A stretch of DNA of 64,000 nt, taken from assembly GCA_002914805.1 (NCBI GenBank), contig JXTB01000174.1, positions 524,966 to 588,965 on the forward strand, written 5' to 3'. How positions within the stretch are numbered: position 1 is the first letter of the stretch; every line of letters starts with the position of its first letter. This document shows, piece by piece, positions 8,964-21,383 of this stretch. The notes under the pieces were generated by a model. It did no database searches. It saw only the letters and a program-made list of their open reading frames with translations, and had not been told where the DNA came from. The DNA comes from Parasponia andersonii (taxonomy: Eukaryota > Streptophyta > Magnoliopsida > Rosales > Cannabaceae). Both the position numbers and the translations under genes were made by a program.

Positions 8964-11564
8964 ATGGCTGACCCTGAAGCCTCCTCCGCCACCTCCGCCT
9001 CCTCAACCACCACCACCACCCCCACCGTCGCCGCCGAGGCACCGGCGGCGACAAAATCTCCGGCGTCGGAGTCGAGGCGCTGGGCCGATATCGAAGACGA
9101 GGAGTCGTCGAACAACGCTGAGGCTACTTCAACTTCGGAGTTTAACGTCGAGAATCTGAAAATCGATGAGGACAAGAAGATTATCAGCAAGTTCTTGGAC
9201 GAGCCTGAGGATTCCAATATCAAAGCCGTAAGATTTGATTCACTCGATTTTGGTCTTGGACTAAAGTTTGTGGTTTGATTTCGATTGATATCTGAGTTCT
9301 TGGGAAAATTTAGGGTTTAGGGTTTTGGGTGGCGAATTCAATGTTTGGATTTTGATTTTTTGAATTTCTTTTGGTTGCGTGGGGGGAGGGCAGGTTACGT
9401 CTGGGGATACGCCGTACAATTCGGCTAGTACTTTTGAGGAATTGAATCTTTCAGAGGATTTGCTCAAGGGTTTGTACGTGGAGATGAAGTTTCTGAAGCC
9501 TAGTAAGATTCAGGCTATTACTTTGCCAATGATCTTGACCCCTCCGCACAAGGATTTGATTGCTCAGGCACATAATGGGTCCGGTAAGACCACTTGTTTC
9601 GTGCTTGGAATGTTGAGTCGCGTTAATCCCAAGCTCAAGGCTCCTCAGGCGATTTGCATCTGTCCCACTAGAGAGTTGGCTATTCAGGTAAATTTTTCTG
9701 TTCCTATCTCTAGGATTCATTGGCTTGTGCTTCTGAATTTGTATATAGAGCTAGTAATTTGTAAAAGGGCATTTGTTATTTGCCATGGACTGGATCCGAA
9801 AGGAAGCATTTTGTGTGAGCAATAGATTTTTTTGGGACCTGAACCAAATCAGTGAACTTGTTTTCCAGTAAAATCGTTTTCTTCACTGCCCTTTTGATTA
9901 GAATTAAGTGGACTATTTGTAGCTTTGGTTTGACGAATTTAATGGATTTGGCAGAACTTGGAAGTTCTTAGAAAAATGGGGAGGTACACAGGGATAACTG
10001 CGGAGTGTGCTGTTCCGATGGACCCTACGAACTATATTTCCATTAACAAAAGGCCACCGGTGTCTGCTCAAGTAGTAATTGGGACTCCTGGTACGATTAA
10101 AAAATGGATGTCAGCCAAGAAACTGGGGACTAGTAATGTGAAGATTCTTGTTTTTGATGAGGCTGATCACATGCTCGCTGGGGTAACTTTGCCTTAAGTT
10201 TTCCAACAAAGATTTTTGATGACGTTAGATAGTTTTTATATGGCACTTGTGCTTGATGGTTTATTAAAATTTCTGCAGGATGGCTTTAAAGATGATTCTT
10301 TGAGGATAAAGAAGGATATTGAGAAAAGCAGTACTCATTGTCAGGTTTGTTGACATTTATATCTAGTCAAATACTCAAATATGGGGTTTATGAGCTGTGT
10401 CTTCCTTATTATGTCCTCTTTTTTTTTTCTTTTTTTTTTTTTCCAATGTCTGATGTCCGTTTTCCTTCATAAAATCTTTTGACATAATAGTGATTCAGTT
10501 GCTTTTCTGTAGTATTGAAATGGTGATTAACTATCTTTTCAATTCTCCTGTTACTTTTGTCATTCAGGTTCTTCTGTTTTCTGCAACTTTTAACGAAACG
10601 GTCAAGCATTTTGTTTCAAAGATAGTTAAGAATTACAATCAGCTGTTTGTTAATAAAGAAGACCTATCTCTGGAGTCTGTAAAGCAGTACAAGGTCAGGT
10701 GTCCTGATGAACTGACCAAGATTCAAATAATTAGAGAGAGGATATTTGATCTAGGTGAAAACCTTGGACAAAGAATTATTTTTGTCCACAGTAGAAACAG
10801 TGCAAGGATGTTGCACAAGCAGCTTGTGGAGGACGGGTATTCTGTTACGAGCATCCAAGGTGCCAACACACCAGATGAGAGAGACAAAATAGTTAGAGAG
10901 TTCAAAGATGGTTTAACTCAAGTTCTTATTTCTACTGACCTTCTTGCCCGAGGTTTCGACCAACAACAGGTTCCGCCCTGCTTCCGCTCTCTTACTTGTC
11001 CACGTTTTATGATTAAAACTTTTATGTTATATTTTTAGTTATTCCTTTGATATTTGAAGTCTGAACATAGAACTCTAGCGCATAAGTGCTGAAGGTCTTT
11101 GCTTTTGTAGATTAATTTGGTGATCAACTATGATTTGCCGGTTAAGCATAATAGTGAAGAACCTGATTACGAGGTTTACTTGCACCGTGTTGGAAGGGCT
11201 GGGCGTTTTGGGCGGAAGGGTAAGTTTCTACCATATTGCATTGGTGTATACATGTTGAATTCTTATAAAAAAGAACATAAAAAATCGATACTGACTATTG
11301 GATGCTGGTTTATGTTTATCTTGCAGGCGCTGTATTTAACTTGGTGTGTGGTGATAGAGATGAAGCAATAATGAGAAAGATTGAGCTCTACTTTCAGAAT
11401 GATGTGACCGAGGTAAGTTTGGCTTGAGGCAGAAGTCTTTTGTACGAAATAAAATGTGCATATTTCTGTATTCACGCTGATTTCGTTATTTGTTACCTGG
11501 ATTTCAGGTTAAGAATAATGATGAAGAGTTTGAAAAGGCATTAAAACAGTCGGGTCTACTCTGA
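8964..11564 (+). CDS. LOS4: DEAD-box ATP-dependent RNA helicase 38 (LOS4/Dbp5 type)
   Basis: Eight exons: 8964-9227, 9394-9687, 9955-10182, 10279-10344, 10568-10969, 11111-11219, 11327-11412, 11508-11564, all with GT-AG borders and a continuous 501-aa frame. Motifs seen: motif I AHNGSGKT (147-154), PTRELA (179-184), TPGT (229-232), DEAD (254-257), SAT (289-291), [10 protein letters not shown] (about 406-415) and HRVGRAGR (443-450). The acidic, Ser/Thr-rich N-terminus (WADIEDEE) and AHNGSGKT instead of AQTGSGKT mark the Dbp5/DDX19 branch, which remodels mRNPs during mRNA export at the nuclear pore; the Arabidopsis member LOS4 is linked to cold and heat responses. Length matches that family (about 500 aa). 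The frame appears fully intact. Confidence 0.95.
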
Positions 11565-12484
11565 GATTTTACTATTTATTTGTACAAGTATTAGTCACAG
11601 TACTCTGTACTCACATTCCTTTGTATTCCGCTTTGAACGATTTTTTACAGCTGATGTCGTTTAAAGAAACGTTGTTTTTTATTTTTTTCGTTTCATTTAA
11701 GATATTGTCGTTTCGTTGAGCTGATGTCGCATCACTGATATGAGGTGTTTTTGTATTGAGGTATTGCTGTATTTATTAAAGATGCTGTCGTTTTTGAAAG
11801 TAAATCCTTTGTTTGGGAAGGAATATCATCGTTCTCGAGTATGTCCCCTACTTTTCTCAAATGATCCCTCATGTACAGGTGCAAACAGAATTGAAGGCCC
11901 AAATTTGAAAGCGTTCTGTTGTTGGTTAATACGGGGCATTTCGAGAAGTGTCCTATTTGGATACACCATTAATCTAAATGACCGAACTAAAATATATGAG
12001 TTAATAAATTTACATCTAGTATACAAATTGATTTACACAGTATAAAAGACTAACACAGTCTAAAATTTAGATCGGATCAATTGAAATATCCAAGTGAATT
12101 ATTTAGTGTAACAAAAGTTGGTTTAACAACGGACTGGATCTAGTATATCAAAAAACATTCAAGTAAATATAAAGTGAAAAAAAAAAAAGACGTTTACAAT
12201 TTTTTCTCCCTTAACTGTTGTATGCTTCTTCCTTTAGGGCGTATACACAAGGTCTTTGTGTTAACTCTACATATTTGGTTCATAAATAAAATGAAAGGTT
12301 AGTAGTTGCAACGATTATTCTGACGAACTTAAAATATAAATTGAATAATAATTGGCCCATTAGAAACTTTGGGATGCGAATAATAAATTATTCTTCTAGA
12401 TTAGTAAATGCGTTGCACGTCGAGAATGGTGCCCTTCCACTTCGGTTCCCAATCTCATGAGGCAAAACTACTCAACTTTCTCCC
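11565..12484. other. Intergenic; helicase 3' UTR and GTCGTTT-rich patch
   Basis: After the stop codon, 11640-11790 contains repeated TGTCGTTT / TGTCG motifs in a T-rich context, probably 3' UTR or a small decayed repeat. The rest is AT-rich with no supported gene. Confidence 0.5.
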
Positions 12485-12491
12485 TATATAT
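12485..12491 (+). promoter_or_regulatory. TATA box of the Ole e 1-domain gene
   Basis: TATATAT in the context CCCTATATATTATC lies 68 bp before the ATG at 12553, leaving room for a roughly 35-nt leader that ends in an (AG)n tract at 12541-12552. Confidence 0.6.
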
Positions 12492-12552
12492 TATCATTAT
12501 AATTTGCTTCCTCTAAGAAATTGCTTAGAGAGAAATCTAGAGAGAGAGAGAG

Positions 12553-13437
12553 ATGGGAGCTGCGGTGGCGTTGATCTTTGCAGCATCAGTGTTAATGGGT
12601 TGCACCAATTTGGCTCAAGGATATGCTGAACCAGCCTCACCAGAAATACGTGTAGCTGGGAAAGTGTTGTGCCAAGACTGCACCCAACCTTGGAACCAGT
12701 GGGTTATCGGTGCCAAGCCTATTCAAGGTAGATAGTACATTTTTATGAGATCATCTACGATAATTGAATCAAATAACACATTTTTGTCACTTGTATTTGT
12801 TTGTTAATAACGTTACTAACATTTTAATGCCGTAAATTTATATGCTAAAATGGTTTATATCGCAGCATAAAAATACTTGCAACGTTTTTTTTTTTTTTTA
12901 ATGATTGCCCTAATTATGTAGAATATCTGTCTCAATATCCCCTAATAACTTAGAAGGTATATTGAGATATTTTAAATAATTCGGAGGCAAACATAAAATA
13001 AACCCCTATTAAAATGAAATAAAATTGGTAGTAATTAATAATTCAAAATTGGGTCCATACATTTTGCAGGTAGCATCGTGTCTATAACATGCATGGATGA
13101 AAGGAGAAGAGTGGTGCACTACGCGAGCGACGTGACTGACCAATATGGTCAATTCGACTTTAGCATAAACGTCAACGTTTATGGTCATAAGAAACTAAAC
13201 CCAAAGCTTTGCAAGGCCAGGCTCGTGTCCTCCCCGGACTCGGATTGCAACGTTCTCACTGATTTTGCCCATGGACAGACCGGTGTGAGCCTCAGCTGGC
13301 CCACTTCCATCCTCGAAGACTATGCCAAATATACCCTCGGCCCATTCTACTTCACCACCCAAACATGTCAAAAGCCAGAAGCTAGTGCTTATAATTCCCA
13401 ATATAATAATGCCTATGCCAACAATGGCAACTACTAG
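12553..13437 (+). CDS. Secreted Pollen Ole e 1 domain / extensin-family protein
   Basis: Two exons, 12553-12727 and 13070-13437, joined in a glycine codon, give 180 aa. Residues 1-25 form a signal peptide (hydrophobic AVALIFAASVLMG, cleavage likely after GYA). The mature part starts with VAGKVLCQDC, the usual opening of the Ole e 1-like domain, followed by further cysteines (ITC, LCKARLVSSPDSDC, TQTC) expected to form disulfides, and a Tyr/Asn-rich tail. Family members are small cell-wall or pollen-tube proteins; several have Pro-rich or Tyr-rich parts. The exact role is unknown. It lacks the Pro/Hyp-rich block of AGP31-type members. Confidence 0.88.
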
Positions 13438-13834
13438 ATTGTTTCTCCTTGTTTAGTACGTTTTAAGGGATTTCTTTTTTCTTTTTTGGGCGGCTTTTTG
13501 TGTTCGGAATTCTACTTGTAATTTGTTGTTATTGAAAGGATTATACTTGTAATTTTGCCCATTATCGTTTTCTAAAAATCATGGTAATGGACCTCCCCCA
13601 TGTCCCTTGTCATAATTGATAAAACTAGATTCTAAACTTAATACTACTACATAATAGGAGAAAACACCCACCAACAATCTAAGATATTTCTCATCACGAA
13701 AAAAAAAAACAACAACTCAGAAAATATTCATTTGAATAAAAATCTAATAAAAGTTACTTCTAAAATTCTTACCTTGTTGTTAGCATGGGCATCGAACTTG
13801 CTAGCAATGACTACATCAATTTGATAGATTAGAA
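13438..13834. other. Ole e 1 gene 3' UTR and spacer
   Basis: T-rich 3' UTR followed by AT-rich spacer running to the solo LTR. No further gene seen. Confidence 0.5.
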
Positions 13835-13839
13835 GTCTT

Positions 13840-14402
13840 TGTTGGATTTAAAAACGATTTTCGCAGCGGAAGATTAGCCCGTGAATATTCAAAAATTTTC
13901 TCAAAACAATTGACTATATGAGTGTATAGTATTAATTCATAGCAAATAGGAATATACAAAGAGAATAGATCTAATACCTCTTGTAGTCTATCAGCAGATC
14001 CTAGTTTTATTGTCTTCTCAACCACGATCTTCTAATCCAAGCCTCAAGTACAACTAGATGAACGTGTGGGCATTGCGTACAATCTTTTAAACTCACACTT
14101 TAGGTCCTTACAATTTTCTCAATACATGAGATTGCAAGAGTTTGTTCTATAGATTCTTTTCTTTTTCTCTGTAATTTTTAGAGATTCAGTAGAAAATAAT
14201 ACGTAGTCTCTACTTATTATCTGCTAGGATTTCCTTTATATATATATATATATATATATTTATTAAACTATTAAATAAATAATATATTAATCAAATTAAT
14301 ATATATGTAATAACCTTTATAAAAACGTTACCGTACTTTTTTTTTCTTTATATTAAACGTAAACTTTTATATATATATATATCTATTTAATCTAATTAAC
14401 TA

Positions 14403-14437
<35 letters not shown>

Positions 14438-16051
14438 GGGTACCAAAAAAAATATACATTCATGCACTTCATTATAGCCATTAGATTACCATTAGATGGT
14501 GATCCAATGGCTACAAAAAAAATACCTATCCATAGGTTAAAAAAAAATACTTATTGAATTGGCAATCATAAATATAGGTATTTTTTTTTTTACCTATCCA
14601 GTATTTTTTTTGTAAGCCTTTGGATCACCATCTAATGGTGATCCAATGGCTACAATGAAGTGCATGAAAAAACGTACATCATTAATGCTCTTTCTCTCTC
14701 TCACTTTTTACAAAAAAAAATGTGCACGCTAAATTTTCATTGGCCAAATTGATACCTATCCATAGGTTAAAAAAAAAAAATACCCACTGGATTGGTGCCC
14801 TATATATATATATATATATATATTTCAAGAAAGAGTGTTTCACTTTTAATCAATTTCCCAATTTCTATTTATCTGATAATTAGATATTTTTAAATTCAAA
14901 ATTTAAACAAATTAGGAAATTTATCTCTCCATAAATTTAAATTAATTAATTCAAAATTAATTAATTAATTAATTAATAACAATTATTAATTACATATAGA
15001 TAAACTATTTATCGAGACAAAATGTGCAGTAACAGAAATAATATAATATCTAGTACAGTGTTTGTAAGAGGTGGAATTGAAGACCTATGGACCTGTAATT
15101 AAGCTCTAATAAATTATGATAATTAATTAAACTCTTTAATTAATTTGTCTAATTTATTAATTTCAGTATTACTCTACTAAAAATCCGGAATTGCACTCTT
15201 GAAATTACAGAATTAATTTACTCAGAAAACAGTGAGCAGTCCATCGATTTAATTATTACATGTAGTTCAATCTTTTATAGACAATTCATAATTAGAGCTA
15301 GGTTATATTCTGTTTACCTCTCCAATTACATCTTTATCCTTGTGTACCGTTGATTCTCTAATGAACAATTAATTTATAAATCTATTATAAATTGAGTACT
15401 CAAACTATTCAAGTCCTGAATCAATATACAAGGGAATCATCTTTCTAGCTTCCTAATAGAAGGAATAGATTCCATATCTGTAAGTTACATTCCTAACTAC
15501 TCATCTCATCATGCTCTTAAGATACAAGTATTTCGATCTATTTAAAAACAGACCTTTAACAAGTATGTCAAAGAATATAATGTTATAAATAGGAGTTTAT
15601 AACTACTTAGGATTAAGATTGATCTATATATGATCATCTAGTGACATTATTTGAACTCTCGACGGTTAACGGAATTTATGTGAGATTCAAATTATGTCTG
15701 GTCCAGTCCTATATAATCAAATTATATAAAGTACCTCAATTGTGATGTCAACACATCAATAGTCCAGATAAGACTATTACATTCTCAATGTTAATGGACC
15801 GTACTAATAATATTTAATTAAAGATCCCAAACTTAATTAATTATTACGGACTATATTTAGTTTATTATCCATAAATTTAATCCTCATGTACATAATACTT
15901 TTATATTAAATTTATGGTCACATAAATAAACTAGGGATTTTCTGATATTTAATGAAATACCAATTATGCACAAATTCAAATAGAAAAATGTCATTTTATT
16001 AATTCAAAAAATAGCCAAAATATACATGCTTTTAGGGCATAAACCCTAACA
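13840..16051 (-). mobile_element. Solo LTR (2.2 kb) with exact 5-bp target-site duplication
   Basis: The sequence starts TGTTGGATTT at 13840 and ends ACCCTAACA at 16051 (TGTT...AACA), and GTCTT occurs directly on both sides (13835-13839 and 16052-16056). There is no coding sequence, primer-binding site or internal domain, so this is an LTR left by recombination between two LTRs. On the minus strand a TATATATAAAGGAAATCC box (about 14247-14230) is followed by a leader and an end CTTCCGCTGCG...AAATCCAACA resembling an R-U5 region, so I place it on the minus strand. It is lengthened by a nested MITE and AT microsatellites. Confidence 0.8.
14438..14800. mobile_element. Foldback MITE nested in the solo LTR
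   Basis: The element is bounded by GGGTACCAA (14438) and TTGGTGCCC (to 14800), near-identical inverted ends flanked on both sides by TATA-repeats (TA target duplication possible). Inside, 14461-14515 and 14600-14665 are a long inverted repeat (CATGCACTTCATT...CCATTAGATGGTGATCC), so the single strand would fold into a hairpin. The superfamily is uncertain; a TA target would fit Tc1/mariner-type MITEs. Confidence 0.7.
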
Positions 16052-16183
16052 GTCTTTTCGACAGAAGTGTTTCTTTTTTAATGATTTTTTGTTCAAGAAT
16101 AATATTTTTAGTCTTGTTATAGATTTTATAATCGATAGTCAACGTGAAAAAATTATGACAGTTCTAAATACGTTACTTTGAAA

Positions 16184-16852
16184 ATGGGCGAACTAAAAAA
16201 AAATACCTTACATTTTTGGTGTTTTGCAACTTAAAACCCTTAAATTTGGACTTCACAAAATAATACTCTGAAATTAAAAATTTCTAAAAAATTAATATCC
16301 TTAACTGATTTTTTGATCAGTTCTAATAATGAAAACATAATAATATATTTCATTAAAACTATATTAGTCCTTATTATTCTCCTTAATTTTGTGGATATTA
16401 TTATCTTTTATCAGTTAATTATTCAAAAATCAACTCAAACTATTAATTTTCAAAAATCTCCATTTTGAACCCAAATTTTAGAAGAAAAAATTGCAAGAAA
16501 AAAAATCATAGAAAAAAGTAAGAGAAAAATATTTTTCCTAAAAATTTATAAAACTTTATTTTGACACTTTCTGTTTTACTAATTAATATATCAAAATTCT
16601 ATATATTAAAAAATGATATCAAATTAAACTCTTACTTTTCTTGAAAAAAAAATTGAAAAAAGTTTCAATCGTTTTTTGTTTCAATCCAAATAAAAGAAAA
16701 TTGAATCTCTTAGAATTTTTTTTCTTTACCTCTAAAAATCCAAATTGCAAATAGAGCATTAATCTCATGGTATTATTTTGTAGAGTCTAAATTTCAAAAT
16801 TTAAATCGCAAAACAGCTAAATTTGAGAATATTTTTTTACAATTTACCTCTA
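16184..16852. mobile_element. Foldback / Mutator-like non-autonomous element
   Basis: The left arm (about 16184-16275, with GTTTTGCAACTTAAA and CACAAAATAATACT) matches the reverse complement of the right arm (about 16765-16852, with GTATTATTTTGTAGAG and TTAAATCGCAAAAC). Long imperfect terminal arms around a non-coding AT-rich centre are typical of small Mutator-like or foldback elements. The ends and target duplication are not defined. Confidence 0.55.
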
Positions 16853-16950
16853 TAAAAAAAAGAGTTTATTTTGGACCAAATTTGTAAATTTTGCAGTTTA
16901 CCTCTATAAAAAAAAAGAGTTTATTTTGGCCCAAATTAGTAAATTACTGC
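16843..16950. repeat. 54-bp tandem duplication
   Basis: TTTACCTCTATAAAAAAA-AGAGTTTATTTTGG occurs at 16843 and again at 16897, at the right end of the foldback element, followed by CCAAATTNGTAAATT in both. Confidence 0.85.
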
Positions 16951-19900
16951 TAACCAGGTCAAAACCCCAGTAATATAGAAGCACCTTCCTAGGCTTCTTT
17001 CTTAAGAAGTGAGTTGCCATCAAACTAAAATCTGAATAGCGTATAAAATAATTGTTAAAGTGTTTAGAAACATACGACAACAAAATAAATCAAAATGATG
17101 CTTTAATTGAATAACTTCTGCTTAGAAACTAAGCATGCGACTCTTATAAACAGATGGCCTCACTCTCATAATAAGAAAGGTAATTCTTCTTTCTTTCTCT
17201 CTCTCTCTCTTTATTTTCTTTTTATTATTAATTTTTTAACAACAGTATAACCATTCAATTTATTATTATTATTATTATTATTATTTACTTTCAATAATTT
17301 TGTAGCTTTACTTTAGTGTAGTTTGAGGAGGGTTTTCGATGGTCAAATATATTTCGGGCCAAATATAGTTTTTACAAAGTTGACCTTATAGGATACTTTT
17401 AGCCAAAACTATAAAAACTCTGATTTTTAACCTGGTAGGCATTCACAGATCATGGGCGGATCCAAGAATTTGCTCCGGTGGTGGTATAAGACTCAATTAA
17501 GACAAGATTTTTATTTTTATTTTTTTATTATAAGCTTTGAAGCAACCAAACAATTACATATTTAGAGTCTTCATGTTTGAATCTTTGAGTTGAGTTTCTT
17601 CCACAAATAATGACTACTTCACAAGTACTTTTTGCTTTACTAACCCTTGAGTTTTTTTTTTTTTTTTTCCATTTTTTTCCCCTTTCGGAAAAAGTTGTTC
17701 TGGTTCGATTTTTCCTTTTCTTTTTGTTGAAAGGTATGAATTCATTAAAGTGGCATTTCATTAAACATGGTTTCCCAATTACTCAGTATAAGTTCGGCCC
17801 AATATAGATTAGGGCCTTAGGCTATTATCTTTGTATGGGGCCATGACATTTTTTAATCCAAAATTCAGGGGCAAAAAAAAAAGGAGAGAAAGAGAGAAAG
17901 AAAGAAAGAAGGAATAGTTGTTGCTTAATGGTATGTTTACTTAAGAGGGAATGGTATTTGGGTTAATGATTACTGTATAAAGATTTATTAAAATACGAGA
18001 AAAGATAAAATATGTGGGGTCTCTATAAATTTAGGTAAAAAGAATGGAAATATCTCCCACTAGTACTCTAAGAGTTCAAATACACGTAAAGATTGTTTTT
18101 TTTTTTAATTATTAAAATCATAAAATGCAATTTTATTCTCCAAAAATTTATCTACTTTAAATCATATATACATTTAAAAAACATCATATATACATTTAAA
18201 AAGACAATTTAATAAATATAACAACATTCCTATTACTTCTATTACTTTTCTTGATTAAGTAAACAAATGAATAATTCTCAACTGAATATAATTCTCATTC
18301 TTATTAGTTTTAAGTAAACAACGTACTATAAATAATGATTCTCGTATTCTTTTATTTTATTCCCCTTCATTTTCTTTTTTATTTATTCCAATTACAATTA
18401 CAGCTAAACAACTCTTATACTATAAATAATTCCTATTAAGGCTAAAAATTAGATTTCGAATAGAGGCATTGCAAAGTTAGAAATTAAGGCTGCTATGCTT
18501 TTCTTCAAAAATTTGTTTAAGTTTCGTTTCTTCTTCTGCTTCGCTTTGTTTTTTGATTTTGTTGTATCTTCTATAAATAAAAATTTTGATGAAAATTTCT
18601 GTAGTTGTATTGGTTGTCTGTTCATGAAAGATATATAATTTAATCATCGTGATGATTTAGATTTTATCTCATCCATTCCATATGAATAAAACATAAGAAG
18701 TAACTACTGTATATGTATTGGTTGTCTTGTTGACATTAATTAAATCGTTGTTTAAATATAGGACTTTATTTTTTTAATTACCAATTACTTACCCGTATTA
18801 CTTGCCCTTGATTTATCTGAGCTAAGAAGTCAATGTAAAGATTGTTTTACCTTTATTTTGATGCAGAATTATTTCGGTCCTCACTAGTGGCAATAGAGAG
18901 TATTACATGAACTTGATAAATTACGTTGGTAAAACTCTTTTTAATTCCTCTTTAATCATATTTATTTTGTCATAATTTTTCAAAGGAATAGCTTATGTCA
19001 AATTGGCTCTGGGTCTTCTATCCGGAACGGCCTTTAGTGCTTCTAAATGAAGTACTTTTGTCATCCCGGATTGAAGCTCAGAGACAGTGATCACTTCCAA
19101 GATATGTCTCTTAGAATTTTGAATGATTTATGACATAATCAATATGATTAAAGAGAGAGTTAACAAGAGTTTGCCCACATGTAATTTTTACTATTAAAAA
19201 AAGATGTCTCTCTCTTGACACTAGAGATGTCATTGTTTTATTTGTTTTGTTTCTATTTTTAGTTTTTTCTTTTTTTTTTTCCTTNTTGTCGTCTTTCGCC
19301 TTCTTCCTTTTTTTTTTTTTTTTTTTTTAATTTCAGTTGCTATAGCTTAAAGAAATTGTTTGCCAAGCCTTGTTAGATGGGAAAAAGTATAGCATTCGAA
19401 TGCCAGATTTTCAAGCAAGTGGTTATTAAAAAAAATGTTGTTTCATTGTAAAAAGGGACTAAAACTGTTCAAAAACACATTATTCAAGAACCAAAATTAA
19501 GACCAAGCATGGTTTGCATTCGAAATTAACACATTTTATAGATTAATATTTAATATTGTTTGTGTGTGGATAGTGAAATTAATATTTAAAGCAATAATAT
19601 TTCACCAATACAACAGATCTTAATGCAACCAAAATATACCATGTAGGCGACATGTCGTCTCAATGCAAACAACATTACTATTGCAAACGACATAATATAC
19701 ATACAACGACAATATTTTTGTAGAATCGGGGAAGTATACAAAAACGACAACAGTGCAAAAGACACACATCAAAATTATATGGAAACAACAACATTCTAGA
19801 TACAGTGACAATGGTTTTGAAAGAAGACACATCTTTCGTACGAGAACATTTGTTAGTAATTAGGATTGTTTTTAGTTATACTGTTCTAATAAGAATAACG

Positions 19901-20460
19901 TTATATATCCTAATTTTTGTATTTTTTTATACTAACACATGTAGTATATAAGTTGTCATCAATTAATTAGTGTGTTTAAATTTAATATAAATATATCAAA
20001 TATTATTATTAATTATATAAGTTGTCACTAATTAATTAATGTATTAAAATTTAATATAAATAGATTAAATATTATTATTAATTAAGTGATGATAAATCAC
20101 AGTAAGTCTCATGTTGATATTAAAAATTAAGTAAAAAAATTAGTAACTTAAACATTATCCATTTAATAAATGTCCATGTTTTTGTATTATATCATAACAA
20201 GTAGTTACCGAGTTTATAATTTATATACTTGATCTAAAAGTTGATATCCTTTTTTGTTTCTTTATATCCTTTATAAAAATTAACTCAATCGAAAAACTTT
20301 AAATAATAAATTTTTTTACTATACACTGATGTAAACTAAAACTATCAGTTTTATTAAAAAAAAAACTCCCATTGTACGAAAAAAGAAAATGAAAAGAGAG
20401 AGGTCGATATTTATCGACATAATAGTGTTCGCCTCCGAAAAGCAATAGCTTACCTTCAAT
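16951..20460. other. AT-rich intergenic region, no gene supported
   Basis: Contains (CT)n and (TTA)n microsatellites near 17196 and 17262, long T runs (17651, 19265-19330, including an N at 19285), and GA-rich sequence near 17885. The stretch 19620-19815 is dotted with CGACA / GTCGT motifs (see findings). The ORFs here are short and low-complexity. Confidence 0.5.
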
Positions 20461-20465
20461 GAATT

Positions 20466-20511
20466 ACGTGGCGGCATATCAGAACGCCACGTCTTAATAA
20501 GAGCACGTGGG
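20466..20511 (+). promoter_or_regulatory. ACGT-core cluster upstream of the DUF1992 gene
   Basis: ACGTGGCG (20466-20473) and CGCCACGT (20485-20492) form a perfect 8-bp inverted pair, and CACGTGGG follows at 20504-20511. ACGTGGC is the core of ABRE/G-box sites bound by bZIP and bHLH factors. Two GGCCCA (site II) motifs lie at 20554 and 20596. The cluster is 120-165 bp before the ATG at 20631. Confidence 0.5.
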
Positions 20512-20630
20512 AAAAGACTGACCTCCAGTCCAGAAAGGGGCCCCACAAAACCAGGCCCAGCTCCTTCATCTTGAAGTTGAAGCAAAACCTCACGAGGCCC
20601 AGAAAACTTTGGAGAGCTTCGGCTTTAGCC

Positions 20631-21335
20631 ATGGCGGCCCGCCTTGCCAGAACGGTTTCTTCATCTTTGTCGTCTCTGGTTCGGAGATCAACGGCGGATG
20701 ATTCATCTTTATCGATGATGGCGGTGGGCCATGGTGGCGGTTCCAGTCTCAGGCGGGCTTCGTCATCGTCGTCTTGTTTATCAACGCCGTCAAGTAAATC
20801 AGCGAAGCCGGAGAAGAAACTAGGGGACCGCTTGTCAGCTGTGATTGACGCCGTTAACGATCGGAAGCTCCCTCTGGAGCTTCGTGGACAGCGCAACTCC
20901 GTCAGGTTCCGTCTTCTCGAATAAAACTTCTTATTTTTTTATTTTGGTGAATTTGAATTTTGGGATTTTTTATTTTTATTTTAAAAAAAAACATTTAATT
21001 CATTTTCTTGGTTTTGGTTGTATATATTTACAACTCCATTAATGAATTTTGCTATAATTTCTTATAAGGAAGGCTAAAAGTCCCCAAACTCTCTATGCTA
21101 CTGTGTTCTTGTTTTTCTTCCAATTGAGCAAAATATATGTGTCTACATAACTATATTTTTGAGATCGTGTGTTTATGAATTGGGCAGCTCAGAAACTGAT
21201 TAATCAATGTAGTTGAGCTAAGAATTTGGCATTCAATTGAATTATGCTTTGTGTTCCTTTGGAGAATTTGAATTTTGGGATTTCAAAAAAAAAAAAAAAA
21301 AAAAAAAAAACCAGTCATGTTTTTCTTGGTTTTTA

Positions 21336-21383
<48 letters not shown>

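Noticed and set aside
8881..9159. Proline-rich ORF overlapping the start of the helicase gene
   Set aside because: It is the +1 frame of the helicase Ala/Thr-rich N-terminus; the helicase frame has splice sites and conserved motifs.
19285..19285. N in a T run, and another at 32908
   Set aside because: Single uncertain base calls, not biology.
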